Positions 26,243 through 38,244 of a stretch of 64,000 bases of DNA are shown piece after piece. This stretch comes from Phymorhynchus buccinoides (Eukaryota; Mollusca; Gastropoda; Neogastropoda; Raphitomidae). The stretch lies in the NCBI GenBank assembly GCA_017654935.2, contig CM065693.1, positions 55,058,907-55,122,906 of the forward strand. The letters run 5' to 3'. The position numbers and the translations under genes are program-made. Numbering within the stretch: position 1 is the first letter of the stretch; every line of letters starts with the position of its first letter. Below the pieces are notes generated by a model. That model searched no databases. It had not been told where the DNA came from and saw only the letters and a list, made by a program, of their open reading frames with translations.

Positions 26243-27810
26243 AGTCAAACCACATGGTCAATTTATACAGAAAGATCAACAACTTCCTAAAACCATATCC
26301 CTTTCTTCAACTTCTACCACTCAAAGATCCTTCTCCCTCCAGCTTCCCCCTTTCACTTTCCTTTATTGCAGGCACACACAAATATACTGCATGCACATAC
26401 CAACAATCAACAGGTTCTCATTAAAAACAAACAATCCTATGTTACACATCTAGTGAATGCAACAAAGTGCCAAATCTAAACTATTCAAAAGGATTCGACT
26501 TTGTTTCGTTCCATTTGCTTTAAATGAACAAAAACAAACAAAAAACATTTGATCCATTTGCTTTAAATGAAACAAACAAAACGTGGACTGAAGTGTGAAA
26601 TTAATAAAAGAAGCGTAATTTGTGCACCAAGGGCATTGCTATGTCAATTAATCCACCATTTGAAAATTATGTAAAAAAAAGTTAAGGTTGATAGGAAAAG
26701 GCTGATGGAAAATTGCTGTATTGTAAACAATTCAAATGAAAATGTTAAAGATATATCTTTCCAGATCTAATTTTATTACTTTAATTAAACATTCAAGAAC
26801 AAAAAAGATTCACCATTAATCACAGTCATTTAATAATTTAAAAAAACCCACTAATATCCTCGCATGTTTAAAGAAAATCACTACACGCAAATAATTCAGT
26901 CGACTTTACCAAAGTAACGAAAATAATCGTCTGCACCAAAGTAATTGAACTTACAATTAGAGATAAATTAATTCATTTGGCACAAGTATCAACCGGACAA
27001 AGGATGTTTGTTGCAAATCAAATTTCCCATGCTTCTTTTCCAAATCCAAGCAATACCTGTACATAATAATAATTGTTCGGAAATAAATAAGGGGAGTAAT
27101 TTCATGGTGTGTGGGAGTGATCTTGCCTAATTCAATCAGTCAAACAGGGGAAGTCACTCTACCATCAGCTCTCGTAGCCTATCGACTCGTGTGTTTGAGC
27201 AGACATACAGCACTTAAAACACCATGCGTCATTGTAAAAATTTGTCATTTATATTTTTACGTCACAGTTTGCAAGTTTTATCAGTTTGTGGCCACTGGCC
27301 ACCCATAATTTTTCTAAAAAGATGTTTGTAAGTCGCTGACTCGCATCCTGTGGTTTCAAGCTTTGACGCCATTGTTGCATTGTTGCTATGGTATTTGACC
27401 GAGTAATGGAGGTAAACAACTAATTTTCACGAAGTGCTCTCTATTTTTTTTCTCCGAAAATCGTCTATTATGCAACCTTCACAATTTGAAACTTGCATTA
27501 CCTGTGCTACAGGCATTTCTGTCAGCCATAAAATCACTACCAATACTCAACAGCTTTACTAGTTAACTTAAAGTACTCGCTGATCAAATGAATTAACTAA
27601 ATGCATGAATCTCATTTCATTTTAAAACATGTCAAATAATATAATATACCTCTTCTTCTTGAATACATTTGACATTGTAATTACCATAACTCTCATTCAG
27701 TCAAAAAAGGAATTTATTCTCCTTTGTGAATACATGTCATCTATTCTATCCCATCCGCACCACCATAAGGCCTACTCTTACAGAAAACTCTCAACTCTGA
27801 ACGCAACGTA
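26243..27810. other. Intergenic stretch, nothing recognised
   Basis: AT-rich. A short direct duplication (ttccatttgctttaaatgaa ... gatccatttgctttaaatga, about 26509 and 26550) is the only structure noted. No gene seen. Confidence 0.5.
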
Positions 27811-27811
27811 T

Positions 27812-27975
27812 TTTTGACATTCTTGGTTGTCCTATGCATCTCAACTGACAAGAGGGGAGTAACTTTTGTTGTTGTTGAGTATGCATGCTTTGGCTTAACG
27901 GAAGAAACAGCGACATAAGCTCTACAGATAGACAAACACATGGCAGGGTACTTGGCAGTGAATGTACTTGCCCAT
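27812..27975. repeat. Dispersed repeat D copy
   Basis: It matches 21640-21800: cattcttggttgtcctatgc, caactgacaagaggggagta and caaacacatggcagggtact. Confidence 0.65.
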
Positions 27976-28387
27976 GGAGCTAGAAGAGTGCCAGTGCAAG
28001 ATACTGTACATGTATGCCTTTCAAGGCACTTCTGTTTCAAGTCTCATCTGAAAGACTTTTTCCCTGACCCCAACTGACATTAGGTACTCGTTTACCTGGG
28101 TGGTGTGAGGAAATAGGATTAAGCATGGATGCAAGCAAAGACTGTAAAGGGGAAGACATGCATCCGGTCTCTTTTCCCTATATGAGTAGTGAGGACAGAA
28201 ACACTGGTTATGTCCCTTTTAAACGTGACACATTTACACGTCGATAGGCCAGTTGAATTCTCCGTTCAAATTCCAGTCTGAGTTTTTGGATAGCCGCCAC
28301 TGTGAATGGTGTATTACTACCCCACTAACGATAACTCTTATCAGCCCGGTTAGCTGTAACTCTTAAGTAGTCCATCTTACCCTTTTA

Positions 28388-28660
28388 GAATCTTTGATGC
28401 AACTACACAAAATGAAAAAAACCCTGAAAGGCTAGGATCTAGGGATAATGTTCCCCTGCAGCTGAAGAAAAACTTGATTTATGAAGGAATTTCAGTTTGC
28501 TTTTTCCACAATTTATACACATTTTATACTTATTAAAGTGTTTGAAAAATACAGTAGACACACAAAGATCTTGTTTCACAAATGAAGAAAAAGAAAATTC
28601 CTTTTCTGGTAAAATTCAAAAACAGGAAATCCTTGTATATCAGGAAAAGTTGCACCCATG
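28388..28660. repeat. Dispersed repeat E (gtgcaac ends)
   Basis: It opens gatgcaactacacaaaatga and closes caggaaaagttgcaccc, so the ends are roughly inverse (gcaac/gttgc). Related blocks are 23440-23760 and 55150-55316 (tatcaggaaaagttgcaccc type). Confidence 0.6.
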
Positions 28661-28757
28661 ATTAAGTGTCTTTCCCAGGGTCACAACACCGTGAACCGAA
28701 CGGGATTCGAACCCCTCACTCGCAGACCTGTCGGATTCTAACCACTCGCCCTCGGCG
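28661..28757 (-). mobile_element. tRNA-like SINE head (minus)
   Basis: Read on minus it has gcgagtggttagaatccgac (A-box-like), then gaggggttcgaatcccg (B box) and cacttaatca at the end. The pseudo-tRNA lacks a convincing full cloverleaf, so a SINE is preferred over a tRNA gene. Confidence 0.55.
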
Positions 28758-28869
28758 GTTTCCATTGTCGGATTCTTCACTTTATCAATCTATTAGTATT
28801 AGATTTTGAATATTTTTTGACAAATCTGCAGTGTTTGAATTCTTTCATTTCTATCAACCTACCAAAGCC

Positions 28870-29165
28870 CATTCTTCTTCGATCACTCACAGTTTCCTGT
28901 CAATTATAAGCGTAGATGCGCCATTATGCGCCTAAGTAAGAAATAATTAGGCCTAGCATGTCCGACTTCGGCTGGAGGAAATCTTTTTGAAAGTGTTTCT
29001 TAAGAAAAGGCAGGAGAATGGATCGGAAAGGCAGAAACTGAGAAAGATAGTAAATGACAGCAAGCAAAAGGAAAAGGCAGAGTCAAAAAGAGATAGATTA
29101 GAGGAAGTTACAAGCACAGAACTTTCAGAAGGTGGGGGAACTATTTATACAAGAGAGCCCCCCCC
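28870..29165 (-). repeat. Dispersed repeat A copy (minus)
   Basis: It contains gatcactcacagtttcctgt, agcatgtccgacttcggctg, ggcaggagaatggatcgg and acagaactttcagaaggtgg, ending next to a poly-C run. Confidence 0.7.
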
Positions 29166-29402
29166 CCCCCCGTCAATACACTCCATTGGTTGATTATACT
29201 AATGGATTCCTGCTAACTCAAAAAACGGGTAATTCAAAAATACTGGGCAACTCACAATCATTTTCTGGTTCCAGTTTTATAATCTTTTATGCTAAAATGT
29301 CTTTTTTAGTTTTAACTCAAAAGTCAAAATATTGGCTATCTCAAAATAAAATTTCAGTCCCTTCAATTTTGACTTAAACTATCTTCACTATAGTGCAGAA
29401 GC

Positions 29403-29955
29403 TACCGTATTTTTCAGACTATAAGGCGATATTTTTGTCTCCAATTTCGACCTATGCGGCTAATAAACAAGGGCACCCTATAAGTGAACAAAATCGTGAG
29501 AAGAGAGGCAACGATTGCCGTACTCAGTACAGTCTACTGTGAGTCACAACATCGAAGTGGTAACGAGTCGCCGATACGATGAATACTCACGTCAAAATCC
29601 CTGTTATCGTCCGAGATACCGTCCAACAGATGCCACAACCCTTCATTGGATGTAAAAAGCATCGTTGTAGAGCTTAAAATGCCATAATTCTACAACTTTT
29701 CGTGAAGAATTCGCCAAACACAACAACAGGAAGTCTCGTTTATTTGAGAAGGGAGCCAACTCTCGTTTACGACAACAATAATGGCGGTCGGTAATCGTTT
29801 AAAACGTGTACGGACTTCAAACTTCGACTTTCTGTTACAAGGTGCGCATCACCTTATAAACGAGGGTGCCTTTTACTTGGATTGTCAGATTTTTCTTGAA
29901 AACTGCCCTATTCGCCTTATACACAGCAGTGCCTAATGAGCCGAAAAATACGGTA
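29403..29955. mobile_element. Longer member of the ccgtattttt element group
   Basis: Left end taccgtatttttcagactat, right end gagccgaaaaatacggta, about 550 bp. The interior differs from the 180-bp MITEs; ggtgcgcatcaccttataaa lies on the right side. No transposase seen. Confidence 0.65.
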
Positions 29956-30372
29956 GTCAAATACAATGGAAAGAATAAAACGCAACAGAGGAAACAAAAC
30001 TCACACATTTCCTTACATCCACAGAACCCCAAACTTTGCAGTGAATTTCTAATCAATGTCTTTCCCATACCCCACACGATCTCCCTCCATCTGGCTTTTC
30101 TGCGAACGTTTGCATACATCCCTGCAGACATTCATTTCGAACTAAGGCTTCACACAGTTTACATATTCAATGAGGCAGTGCAGACTCCAAATCGTTGATT
30201 TGAGCACAAACCAGCTACAACATCCTGTCACATGTGTCATTTCTAAGGCAGACTGTCCACACACAATACCTAAAAAAACATGTTACTCCCATTCTGTACA
30301 TTTACAAAATAATGAACATTGGTTAGAAACTTACACGCAGAGTTGAACATTCACTAAACAAAAAACCTTGAC

Positions 30373-30724
30373 CAGGGCTCCCAGGGACCTCCATTTGGGA
30401 GTCTATGAAGTACTAACATTCTACAGGACCCACTAAAAGAATGTGCAGAGGGTCCCAGGGATGCACTAGAAAAATTCTTTTTAGTATTCACAATACCACT
30501 GGGACCCTCTATCCCACCTCTAGGACCCTCTATAAGCGAAGGAGTCCCTGGGACCCCTTGTTTTTGCATGTGTGTGAGCGATTATTTGTTTTTGTTGTTG
30601 AATTTCTTGCTTTTAATTATTTTTTTGGTGCTAAGCGCATAGAGCTCCACATTTGGTGGAGGAGTGCACTATTTAAATGATTCACTATTATCATTCTTGT
30701 TTTGCTGGATGATTGGGAGCCCTG
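30373..30724. mobile_element. Short element with cagggctccca ends
   Basis: It opens cagggctcccagggacctcc and closes attgggagccctg. A sister copy is 47544-47766. In this copy about 130 bp (30565-30700) carrying gcgcatagagctccacattt is inserted. Confidence 0.7.
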
Positions 30725-30969
30725 TCGACTAAACAAAAAATCATTTACTTAGAATGTAGATGATGTTAAATCAAACCTTTCGCTCAGTACTCCTCATGCT
30801 CCCCAGTGCAACTACTTCTAAACACATTAACAGCGACACTGTACAAAACCTGAAAATAGCATACAATTCGTGCAATCGTCATGGAAAATAAAATGACAAA
30901 TACAACAACACAAGAAACAGAACGCTTTCTTCCTGGGTCTGACACCTACGATTCATAAAATATATCCAC

Positions 30970-31146
30970 ACAGTGTATTTTCCGGACTACAAGGAGCCTT
31001 ATTATAAGGCGCACCCCCCAAATTTCCCACAAAATTCAGATTTTGTTAATATTACACTTTCTTACTATTCTGCTCGTCATATTATAAAGCGCATGGGTCT
31101 CGGTCTGAGAAAAACCCCATCGCCTTATAGTCAGTAAAATACGGTA
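30970..31146. mobile_element. MITE, ataaggcg family
   Basis: Left gtattttccggactacaagg, right tatagtcagtaaaatacggt; the interior matches 16290 in inverse order. Confidence 0.7.
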
Positions 31147-31280
31147 ATTTGCATACACGACAGCTACCAGTGCCATGAATGCAAAAGATGCGAGAACAAA
31201 CAGATCCAACCTGGATTACCCCCCCCCCCCCCACGAGTCCTGCATGTTGCGGTCACCAGGGGGCGGGTGTAGGGGGGCGA

Positions 31281-33447
31281 TCATTGTTTCCAGGGCATGG
31301 ACCCTGACCGAGGCATCATGTCCAGCAGGTACTGCCGCTGCAGGTCCGTCTGCTTGACGTAGGGCAGGTTGTAGGGGAAGGGGGAGCGCGCCCCGAACCC
31401 CTGCAGCCCCCCACCGGCCCTCAGCTGGGCCTGGGCCTGCAGGAAGCTGTGGTGCTGCCTCACCTGCTCCGCGCTGGGCCGGAACGACGACGGATTCATT
31501 GACATGGCCGCCGCCGCCGCCACGTTGGAAGCCGCCGCTGCTGCCGCCAGAGCTTGAGGAGGCGCTGAGGACGAGGAGGAGGAGGAGGAGGTTGTTGGGG
31601 GGGTTCCGGAAGGCGTAGGGGTGGAAGGGTTGGACGGGGTCTGGGCCTGCATGCGCTCGATCTCCTGCTCCTGCTGCAGCGCCTTGACGAAGGCGCTCTT
31701 CAGGCGGTTGGTGTGCTCCTGCTTCAGCGCCCGCTTCTGGTTCCAGGTGACGCAGTGCTCGCAGATCACGTTCTTCGAGCCCGGCTTCTCCCGCTTCCAG
31801 ACCGGGGTGTAGTCGGTGCCGCACTGCACGCAGGTGAACGGGTTGCAGATGAACTTCTCGTCGGGCGACTTCTGGCCGCGGGCGATGAGCTGCAGGTCGA
31901 TGATGTGGTTGACCACCTCCTCCAGCCCCAGCAGCAGCACGAAGTCGGGGCAGGCCAGGGATGGGATGAAGTTCATCTCGGGCGCCGGGGGCTTAGGCGG
32001 CGGGATCTGCAGCAGGGTCTTCTCCAGCTGCTTCCTCAGGGCCAGCTTGGCGGCTGCCTGCCTCTGGGCGGGGGTCTGGGTGTCCACCGGGGGCTGGGGC
32101 GGGGTGGCCGCCTTCTGCTGCTGCTGCTGATGCAATGCCTGCTGCTGTGGCCTCAGGCCTCCGGACGAGCCATGCTGACCGGAGTGAGGCGTGGTGTTGT
32201 TGCGCAGGTTCTGGTTTCCGTGACCATTGGGTGTGCCGGACCCCATCCGGGGAGTCCCGACCAGCGGCGGGGGACCCTGGACGTTGCGCATCCCGCCATG
32301 GGTGGGGGTGCGGCTCTGCACCTGCTGCTGCTGCATGTGAAGGTTGGCGCTCCGGACCGGCTGGGTCCCGCCACCGCCGCGGACCAAGGGCGGGGGTCCG
32401 CCTTGCTGGCGGGGCAGGCTCTGCTTGGGCAGCTGGCCCGGGGTGGCGCTGTTTGGGGTCGAGGGCGCGGGGTCCGTGACCTGTGGCGTCAGCTGGCTCT
32501 GACGCAGCTTCTTCAACAACACCAGCTTGGCTTCCTCGTTGCGTAGGTGGGCCTGCAGCTTGCGCACCAGCTTCCTCCTCTTGGCTCGCCTTTCTTTACT
32601 CTCCTCCGATTCCTCGTCCTCACTCAGCATGATCAAGTCACCGTCGGGGGTGTTGGCCGCGCTCAGGTCCATGGCGTTGCCGTCGTCTCCCGTGTTCTCC
32701 TTGTCACTGCCGCCGCCGCTGTCAGACCTCACGGAGGACGCCCCCCTGTTCTCGCTTTCCCCCGTCTCCGTTTTCCTCACCCCTCTGCCCCCTGCCTCGC
32801 TTTTCACCGACTGCGAGACTGCTCTCTCTGCCGCAGCTTGTTGGCGGCTGCGGGTCGGATATCGCCGAGGTTGTACCTCGTCCGCCTTCTCCTCCTTTTC
32901 CAGCTCTGGTTTGATCTCCGGTTCAGGTTTGGTCTCCGGTTTTGGTTGGGTCTCCAGTTCTGGATGGGTCTCCAGTTCTGGTTTGGCCTCCGGTTCTGGT
33001 TTGGTTTCCGGTTCTGGCTTGGTCTCCGGTTCTGGTTTGGTTTCCGGTTTTGGTTGGGTCTCCAGTTCTGGATTGGTCTCCGGTTCTGGTTTGATCTCCG
33101 GTTCTGGTTTGGTCTCTTCAGCCGGCTTATCTTTCTGTTCGATGCTCTCCGTCTTCTTCTCTTTGAGTGGCCCTTGCGGGTCCTGCGGTTTCCTCACTTG
33201 CTCCACTTTCACGGCCGTTTCCTCCACTTCCATGGGTTCACTGTCCTGGCTCTTCTCCGCTGGTTCAACTTTTACTTTGTCCTCCGCCTCGTCACTCTTT
33301 ACTTCTTTCTCCTCCTCCTTCACCAACGAGGCGTCGTTCGTTTCCTTCTCCTCGTCTTTGTCCTCTTCTGCTGCGTCTTCTTTCTTGGCTTCGTCTTTCG
33401 CTGGCTCGGGAGTTATGGTCTCCTCTTCTTTGTCTTCCATTTTCATC
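31281..33447 (-). CDS. GATAD2: p66/GATAD2 exon 3 (main exon)
   Basis: One 2167-nt exon encodes residues 51-772. The acceptor on minus is tgttttcag; the first base completes AA|G from exon 2. The stop is at 31281-31283. That nearly the whole conserved body lies in one exon is notable, because the rest of the window shows short exons. Base composition is much more GC-rich than the flanks. The long open frames on the opposite strand (for example 31713-32546 and 32527-33672) are shadows of this exon. Confidence 0.96.
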
Positions 33448-36400
33448 CTGAAAACACAGCAAGTTTCAGTATGCGTACGTTCCAGTCACCCTTTACATTT
33501 TCTGATCCACTCTTTCATCAAACAGGAAATAGAAATTCAGGCCATGGAAACCAAAGCTTACCACATTTCAGGGTTCCCAGGTTTGGAACATGGAACGAAA
33601 AAAAGGACCTTTAAAGGACTTATAAGGTCCTCAAAAGATTGTAAAAGGACCTTCGCCAACCTGATTGTATGACATGTTCATGATAGAAAGAATGCCAGAA
33701 TGCCAATTGCTGAACAAGAGCACAATTCCAATATACATGGAATGAATCACTACGTCTTGGTGCGGAAAGACTCACACAGCTAGTAATGAATTGTCTGCTC
33801 CGATCTGTGACACCAACAACTTTGCATACTGCCAGTTTTTTTGTGATAATTTTTTTAGCTGTTAGTCAGTTTCTTGATCACTTTTTTCTTGATAAAGCAG
33901 GACTTAACAGTACCTTTCAAAATTTAAAAGGACCTCTTGATGAATTAAAAGGATCTACTTGATGAAATAAAGCACTTAAAAGGCCTATTGCCTAAAAACC
34001 AATTCACAAGGACTTAAAAGGCACCTGGGAGCCCTGCATTTCTTATTTCAGTTGCCTTTCATCTCAAAAGGTTTCAAAGCTCAAAAATATCAAATCATTG
34101 TACTAATCCCTAACTCTAAAAACTTCTTTACGAACAGAAACTTCTACATATATGTATTTGAATATGACATCACACACACCGTAGTAGAGGCAGTGAAGGG
34201 TTTAATATTCATAAAGGAACAAAATCAATCAGGATGAAAACACCTTTCACGAAATAGCAGGTTATATGAATGTACTACAAGTGAGGGTTTTTTTCAAATA
34301 TAAATATTATAATCTTAAAGGAACGGAACGAATCAGGATAAAAACATTTTTCACCAAAAACAGGGTTCCCAGGGCTTTCAGCTATCCCCAAGTAAGGACC
34401 TTGTAAGGACCTGTAGGCCTAAGGATAACCTCCATCCTTTACTTTAGTCAACGATCTTGAAAGGAACACTTTCCCAGCATTGTGAACAATGTCTAAGCCG
34501 ATACAAAAACTATGGCTGACACAGATACAGTGGAATCCGCTTTATCGGCCTTCGGATAATCGGCCAAAGCCGCTTAATCGGCCAATTTCCTAATATACGG
34601 ATTTTTTTCTTCTTAAGCATGTGTTATTTTGTTCGTTTTTACGACCAAAGCTAAAATCTTCAATTTCGCTTTATTGGCCACTTTTTCTCTCTAATTTTTC
34701 CTCTTTACCCCCCTTTTTTTGAGAGGGAGAACAACAGACAAACTGACAAGACGCTTTTGACGTTTACATGGTTGAGTGTGAAGTTGGAAGGTGAGCTGTT
34801 GTCAATTGAAAGACCCTGCAAGAAAACAAAATCATTGTCTTTTACTCGTGCTTCTGTCAAGTTGTAGGATTAATAAAGTGTTCGCATACAGTACACATAC
34901 ACTGTACTGTATGAACTCTTGTGTTTTGACAGATTTTATTCATTTCAATTTGTCTCTCACACTGGAAGTCACTTCACACTAAGAACTGACAGCTGACAGG
35001 ATGGCTGGTTTAAGCGAGAGATTTTAATGAATCTACATGTACATCTGTAATCAAAATAAAATTGTTGTTTTTAACATAGCGATTCGTCTTTAATTACATG
35101 TACAGTGTATGTATCCAGGCTCAAAACACACACACACACACACACATCACAAAAAGGGAAATAATTGGAATTTGAACTGCAACATTTAATTTTGACATCA
35201 TTGCTTTTGACTTGCATAATTGCGTCATACAGTATCTCGATGTTCGTTTTATCGGCCAATTCGCTTTATCGGCCACATTTTGCCTTGTCCCAAAAGTGGC
35301 CGATAAAGCGGATTCCACTGTATACGAGTTTTCTCGCAAAACGACACAAGGATAAAGAACGAGATTTCAGTCCAATTTCTCTTGACAACTCAGGGTGCAT
35401 CGTTCGTCTGCTAAGCGGTCAGTTGAAACGGGAAGGTGGGGGAGGGGGGTAAGGTGAAGTAGGTGCTGAGCGATGTTTCTCAAGTGTAAAATCGCTGCTT
35501 CTGTGATCTATTTTGAGTATGGTTTTGCTGCTCAGGGCAGTTTTTGGCAGCTGTCAGGACTTGTAAGGACTTGTAAGGACCTTGAAGTGAATGTAAGCAC
35601 TTGTAAGGCCTTACTTGGAGATTTCAATTTGTCAAGACTTATATGGACTGGTAAGGCCTCTATGAACCCTGAAATAGCAAGTTATATGAATGTACTACCA
35701 GTGAGGTTTTTTTTTCTCAAAGTCAAATATTAATATACCAATCAGGATGAAAACACTTTTCGCCCCTGCTCTCCAACCCCACCCCAAAAGGGTGGTGGCG
35801 ATGAAATGGAAAAAAACAACTCACTTTTTTGTGTCTTGGTTATCCTCCACCTCCTCATCTTCTGTTCGTTTTCTTTTAGCAGCAGCAGCCCCCTCTGGCG
35901 CCTCTTCTGAATCACCGCTGAAACCATAAATAACATGGATCACATTTTGTTTCGCATCAGATCAATTCAAACTTTCAGTTTCACCGACGTCTTTAGAGAC
36001 ATAAAAGAACACATGTTCCGTAATTCACGTACTACAAGCCGCTTTGTCATAATTTTATATATTTTTTTTTTATTATATAAGCTGCACCCCCTACTTTAAA
36101 AAAAAAATCTTAAAAAAGTAACGCATAAGCTGTGTCATAGAATAAGCCGCGGAAGCGTGGCGATGCACGATGTCCGCTTCTGGTTGAGTCGAGAGTTGAT
36201 CGCGGGTGTGTTGACTGCCAAAACGAAAGTGTCGGACCGCGAAACAGATCATCGTCATTTTGTGAAAAATATACCGAAATCAAGGTGATTTTTTTTGTCA
36301 TCAACCGTGAACAAGGCCACAGATCAAAGGTCTGAATCAAGGATGCCACTGAGTTGAGCTTACTTTCACTTTCGGTAATGCTTAGGCCACGGCACTGTAC

Positions 36401-37157
36401 TAGCCGCAGGGGGGGGAGGGGGTTAAAAAGATGCGGCTTATAGTCCGCGAATTACGGTACTTTGTGTCAGAATGATTAAATCCATTTGAAATGGGAAAGC
36501 ACTTCACTTGGCAACCCCAAAGCTAAATTATAAATATCTTGTTCCAACACACACACACACACACACAGTGGACACACTAAAAAAGAGAGCAAATTTGACT
36601 CTGAAACAATATTTTACCATTGACTCGATTGAGAAATAAACAAAACATGGGCTAAATGACAATTCAACCTGCCATCAAAATCTTATCAATTCTTTTTTTG
36701 GGGGGTGCTCAATGAAAAATACTTCATCAACATTAATAAACATATTTTTTTTAACTTTCAGTGAACTTGACTACACACACCTAAATCACATTGCAAAGCA
36801 AGTAAAGTCAGCATAAGCCTTTAAAACATTTATGGAAGATAATAATTAGGGCTTCAAGCAATACTATTAACCTGTTATCAGTTACATGACCGACAAACTT
36901 CAAGACTATGTACAGTATCCTTCACTATGCAAAAAGACGCACACACCCATAGTGGCACACACACACACACACGCACGCACACATATACACACACGATTAC
37001 TAACCATCCACACACCTGGAAAAAAAAGTCCCAATTACTTTAACTTTTAAGTCCTCATTTGTTTTAATTCTAAAATTTACAACAAATATAAATTTTACCT
37101 TTCAACTGGTGTTTTGATTTCCTGCTTGTCATCTTCCATTTTCTTGTCGGTATCCAT
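31281..37157 (-). CDS. GATAD2: p66/GATAD2 transcriptional repressor, NuRD subunit (three coding exons)
   Basis: Exons 37157-37099, 35917-35825 and 33447-31281 join in frame to 772 residues with ATG at 37157 and TGA at the end. p66 proteins bridge MBD2/3 and the CHD remodeller in the nuclear NuRD complex. Order: acidic/lysine-rich N-terminus (1-160); KPEPE-type repeats (about 164-233); the CR1 coiled coil [15 protein letters not shown] (about 336-371), which pairs with MBD2; PPPLVRGG motifs (402 onward); a Q-rich segment; [18 protein letters not shown]; then CR2 with a GATA-type finger using cysteines near 590, 593, 613 and 616; ALQQEQEIE; Ser- and Ala-rich linkers; and a C-terminus [10 protein letters not shown]...PWK as in vertebrate p66. 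It is longer than the human p66 proteins (about 600 residues), mainly through the charged N-terminal half. The finger spacing is CX2C-X19-CX2C, by my count two longer than in human p66-alpha. Confidence 0.95.
33569..34036. mobile_element. Short element, cagggttccca / tgggagccctg ends
   Basis: It starts cagggttcccaggtttggaa and ends aggcacctgggagccctg. The interior is rich in aaaggac/aaggacctt. It lies in the p66 intron, 122 bp from the exon 3 acceptor. Confidence 0.65.
34362..35670. mobile_element. Related cagggttccca element split by the 34528 insertion
   Basis: The left part is cagggttcccagggctttca to aaggacctgtaggcc; the right part has cttgtaaggacttgtaagga and ends ggcctctatgaaccctg. About 800 bp of inserted element separates the halves. 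Confidence 0.55.
34528..35320. mobile_element. pogo/Tigger-type element, 793 bp, TA target
   Basis: The left end CAGTGGAATCCGCTTTATCG and the right end cgataaagcggattccactg are exact inverts flanked by TA on both sides. Several internal tatcggcc(a/t) motifs repeat the end. A (ca)n run at 35128-35147 lies inside. There is no transposase ORF, so it is non-autonomous. Confidence 0.88.
35825..35917 (-). CDS. GATAD2: p66/GATAD2 exon 2
   Basis: A 93-nt exon with minus-strand acceptor tatggtttcag and donor gtgagt. It completes AG|C and encodes [18 protein letters not shown], then [13 protein letters not shown]. The KRKR tract inside acidic sequence is a plausible nuclear localisation signal. Supported by phase agreement on both sides and by p66-like composition. 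Confidence 0.88.
36010..36462. mobile_element. ccgtaattcgcg...ataagccgc element
   Basis: The left ccgtaattcacgtactacaa and right tagtccgcgaattacggtac are inverts. A relative of the ataaggcg group, about 450 bp, in p66 intron 1. Confidence 0.65.
37099..37157 (-). CDS. GATAD2: p66/GATAD2 exon 1 (start codon)
   Basis: ATG at 37157-37155 opens [19 protein letters not shown] and ends with AG before donor gtaaaa (GT at 37098-37097). It has nineteen codons plus two bases, fitting exon 2. The start context is ggtcgtcATGg. An alternative start would be the internal methionine at residue 7 or the Met codons at the beginning of exon 3. Confidence 0.85.
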
Positions 37158-37232
37158 GACGACCAGACTGGAAATGTGGGCAGATCAGATACAGCTGGTC
37201 GCACTTCACTCTGCTTCTGCTAGTCTAGTGAT
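37158..37232 (-). other. GATAD2: p66/GATAD2 5' UTR part of exon 1
   Basis: On minus, gttgttgcag ends at 37233 and looks like a good acceptor preceding the untranslated leader of the ATG exon, which implies at least one further upstream non-coding exon. Confidence 0.5.
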
Positions 37233-37592
37233 CTGCAACAACAGATTCTTTACATTATATTTATCATTATATTAACCATGTTACATTTTTTTTCCACCTT
37301 TCAACTTTCAAGGCTGTCTCACACAGACAATAGACACACACATACAAAGCACACTTTTTAAAAAAGTGTGCTTTTTTGTGTGTGTACCAAAAGTTGCCAG
37401 GTGGTATGATTACTATGAAATTAATACTTTGTTACAAGTACTCAATCACTGTATGCCTGCGCTCAAAGTTAAGTTAATCACAACAAATTTGCTTAAGTTA
37501 ATAAAAATGAAGTGCCTGGCATCGACATATCATATGAGTTTTTTCTGACAATCAAGTGCCTCTAGTTCTGGTTCTGGTTCGACTTCGAATAC

Positions 37593-38100
37593 AGTGGAAC
37601 CTCCCTTAGGCCAAACAAAAATGTTGGTTTCCCGTTTCCTGACCGACCCTAGTTTTTGGCAGCCGACCTTAAATTTTATTTGGACAAATGGAAAAAAGAA
37701 AGAAAAAGAAAAGTAAAGTAAGCGAGCAAACAGAAACATAAAACATCATAAGTGCAAAAGTATACATTGTTTTGTTTTATTAAAATATATAAATATATTC
37801 ACACTTGGACCGAACACAAGTTTAAAATTTTACCTACCCAATTTTTCAAACTGATGAAACCCCAAACAGACATTTTTTTGGGCGGGCCTTATAAGACCCC
37901 CCATTATAAGACCCCCCATTATAAGACCCCCCATTATAAGACCCCCCATTATAAGATTCCCTTTTAGCTTTAAGACCTACTTCTCCAAGACATTGCCCAT
38001 ATTTGTAAGTATTAAAATTACCTCCATTATACAACTCCCTCCCAATTAAAACCTCATTTTGGATGATTTTTGAAGGTCTTATACATAAGGGAGGTGCCAC
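37593..38100. mobile_element. pogo-like MITE, degenerate and expanded
   Basis: It opens cagtggaacctcccttagg and closes aagggaggtgccact. Inside, ccattataagacccccc repeats four to five times (37900-37955), and aagacctacttctccaagac with the cattttggatgatttttgaa block matches the family. A segment at 37610-37860 is unrelated insert. Confidence 0.65.
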
Positions 38101-38244
38101 TAAACTTAGAAAGAGCCTATAAACTTGACGGAAGGCTATGATTCTGTGAACTTTACTAGTGATTTGTACAAACCACGTTAATGTGACATAAAATTGTTAT
38201 ATTTCAAGTTTACTATATCACCTTATCAGCCTTTTCTTTTTAAG

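Noticed and set aside
31713..33672. Long plus-strand frames of 277, 381 and 355 codons
   Set aside because: They are antisense shadows of the GC-rich p66/GATAD2 exon, repetitive ([19 protein letters not shown]) and without homology.
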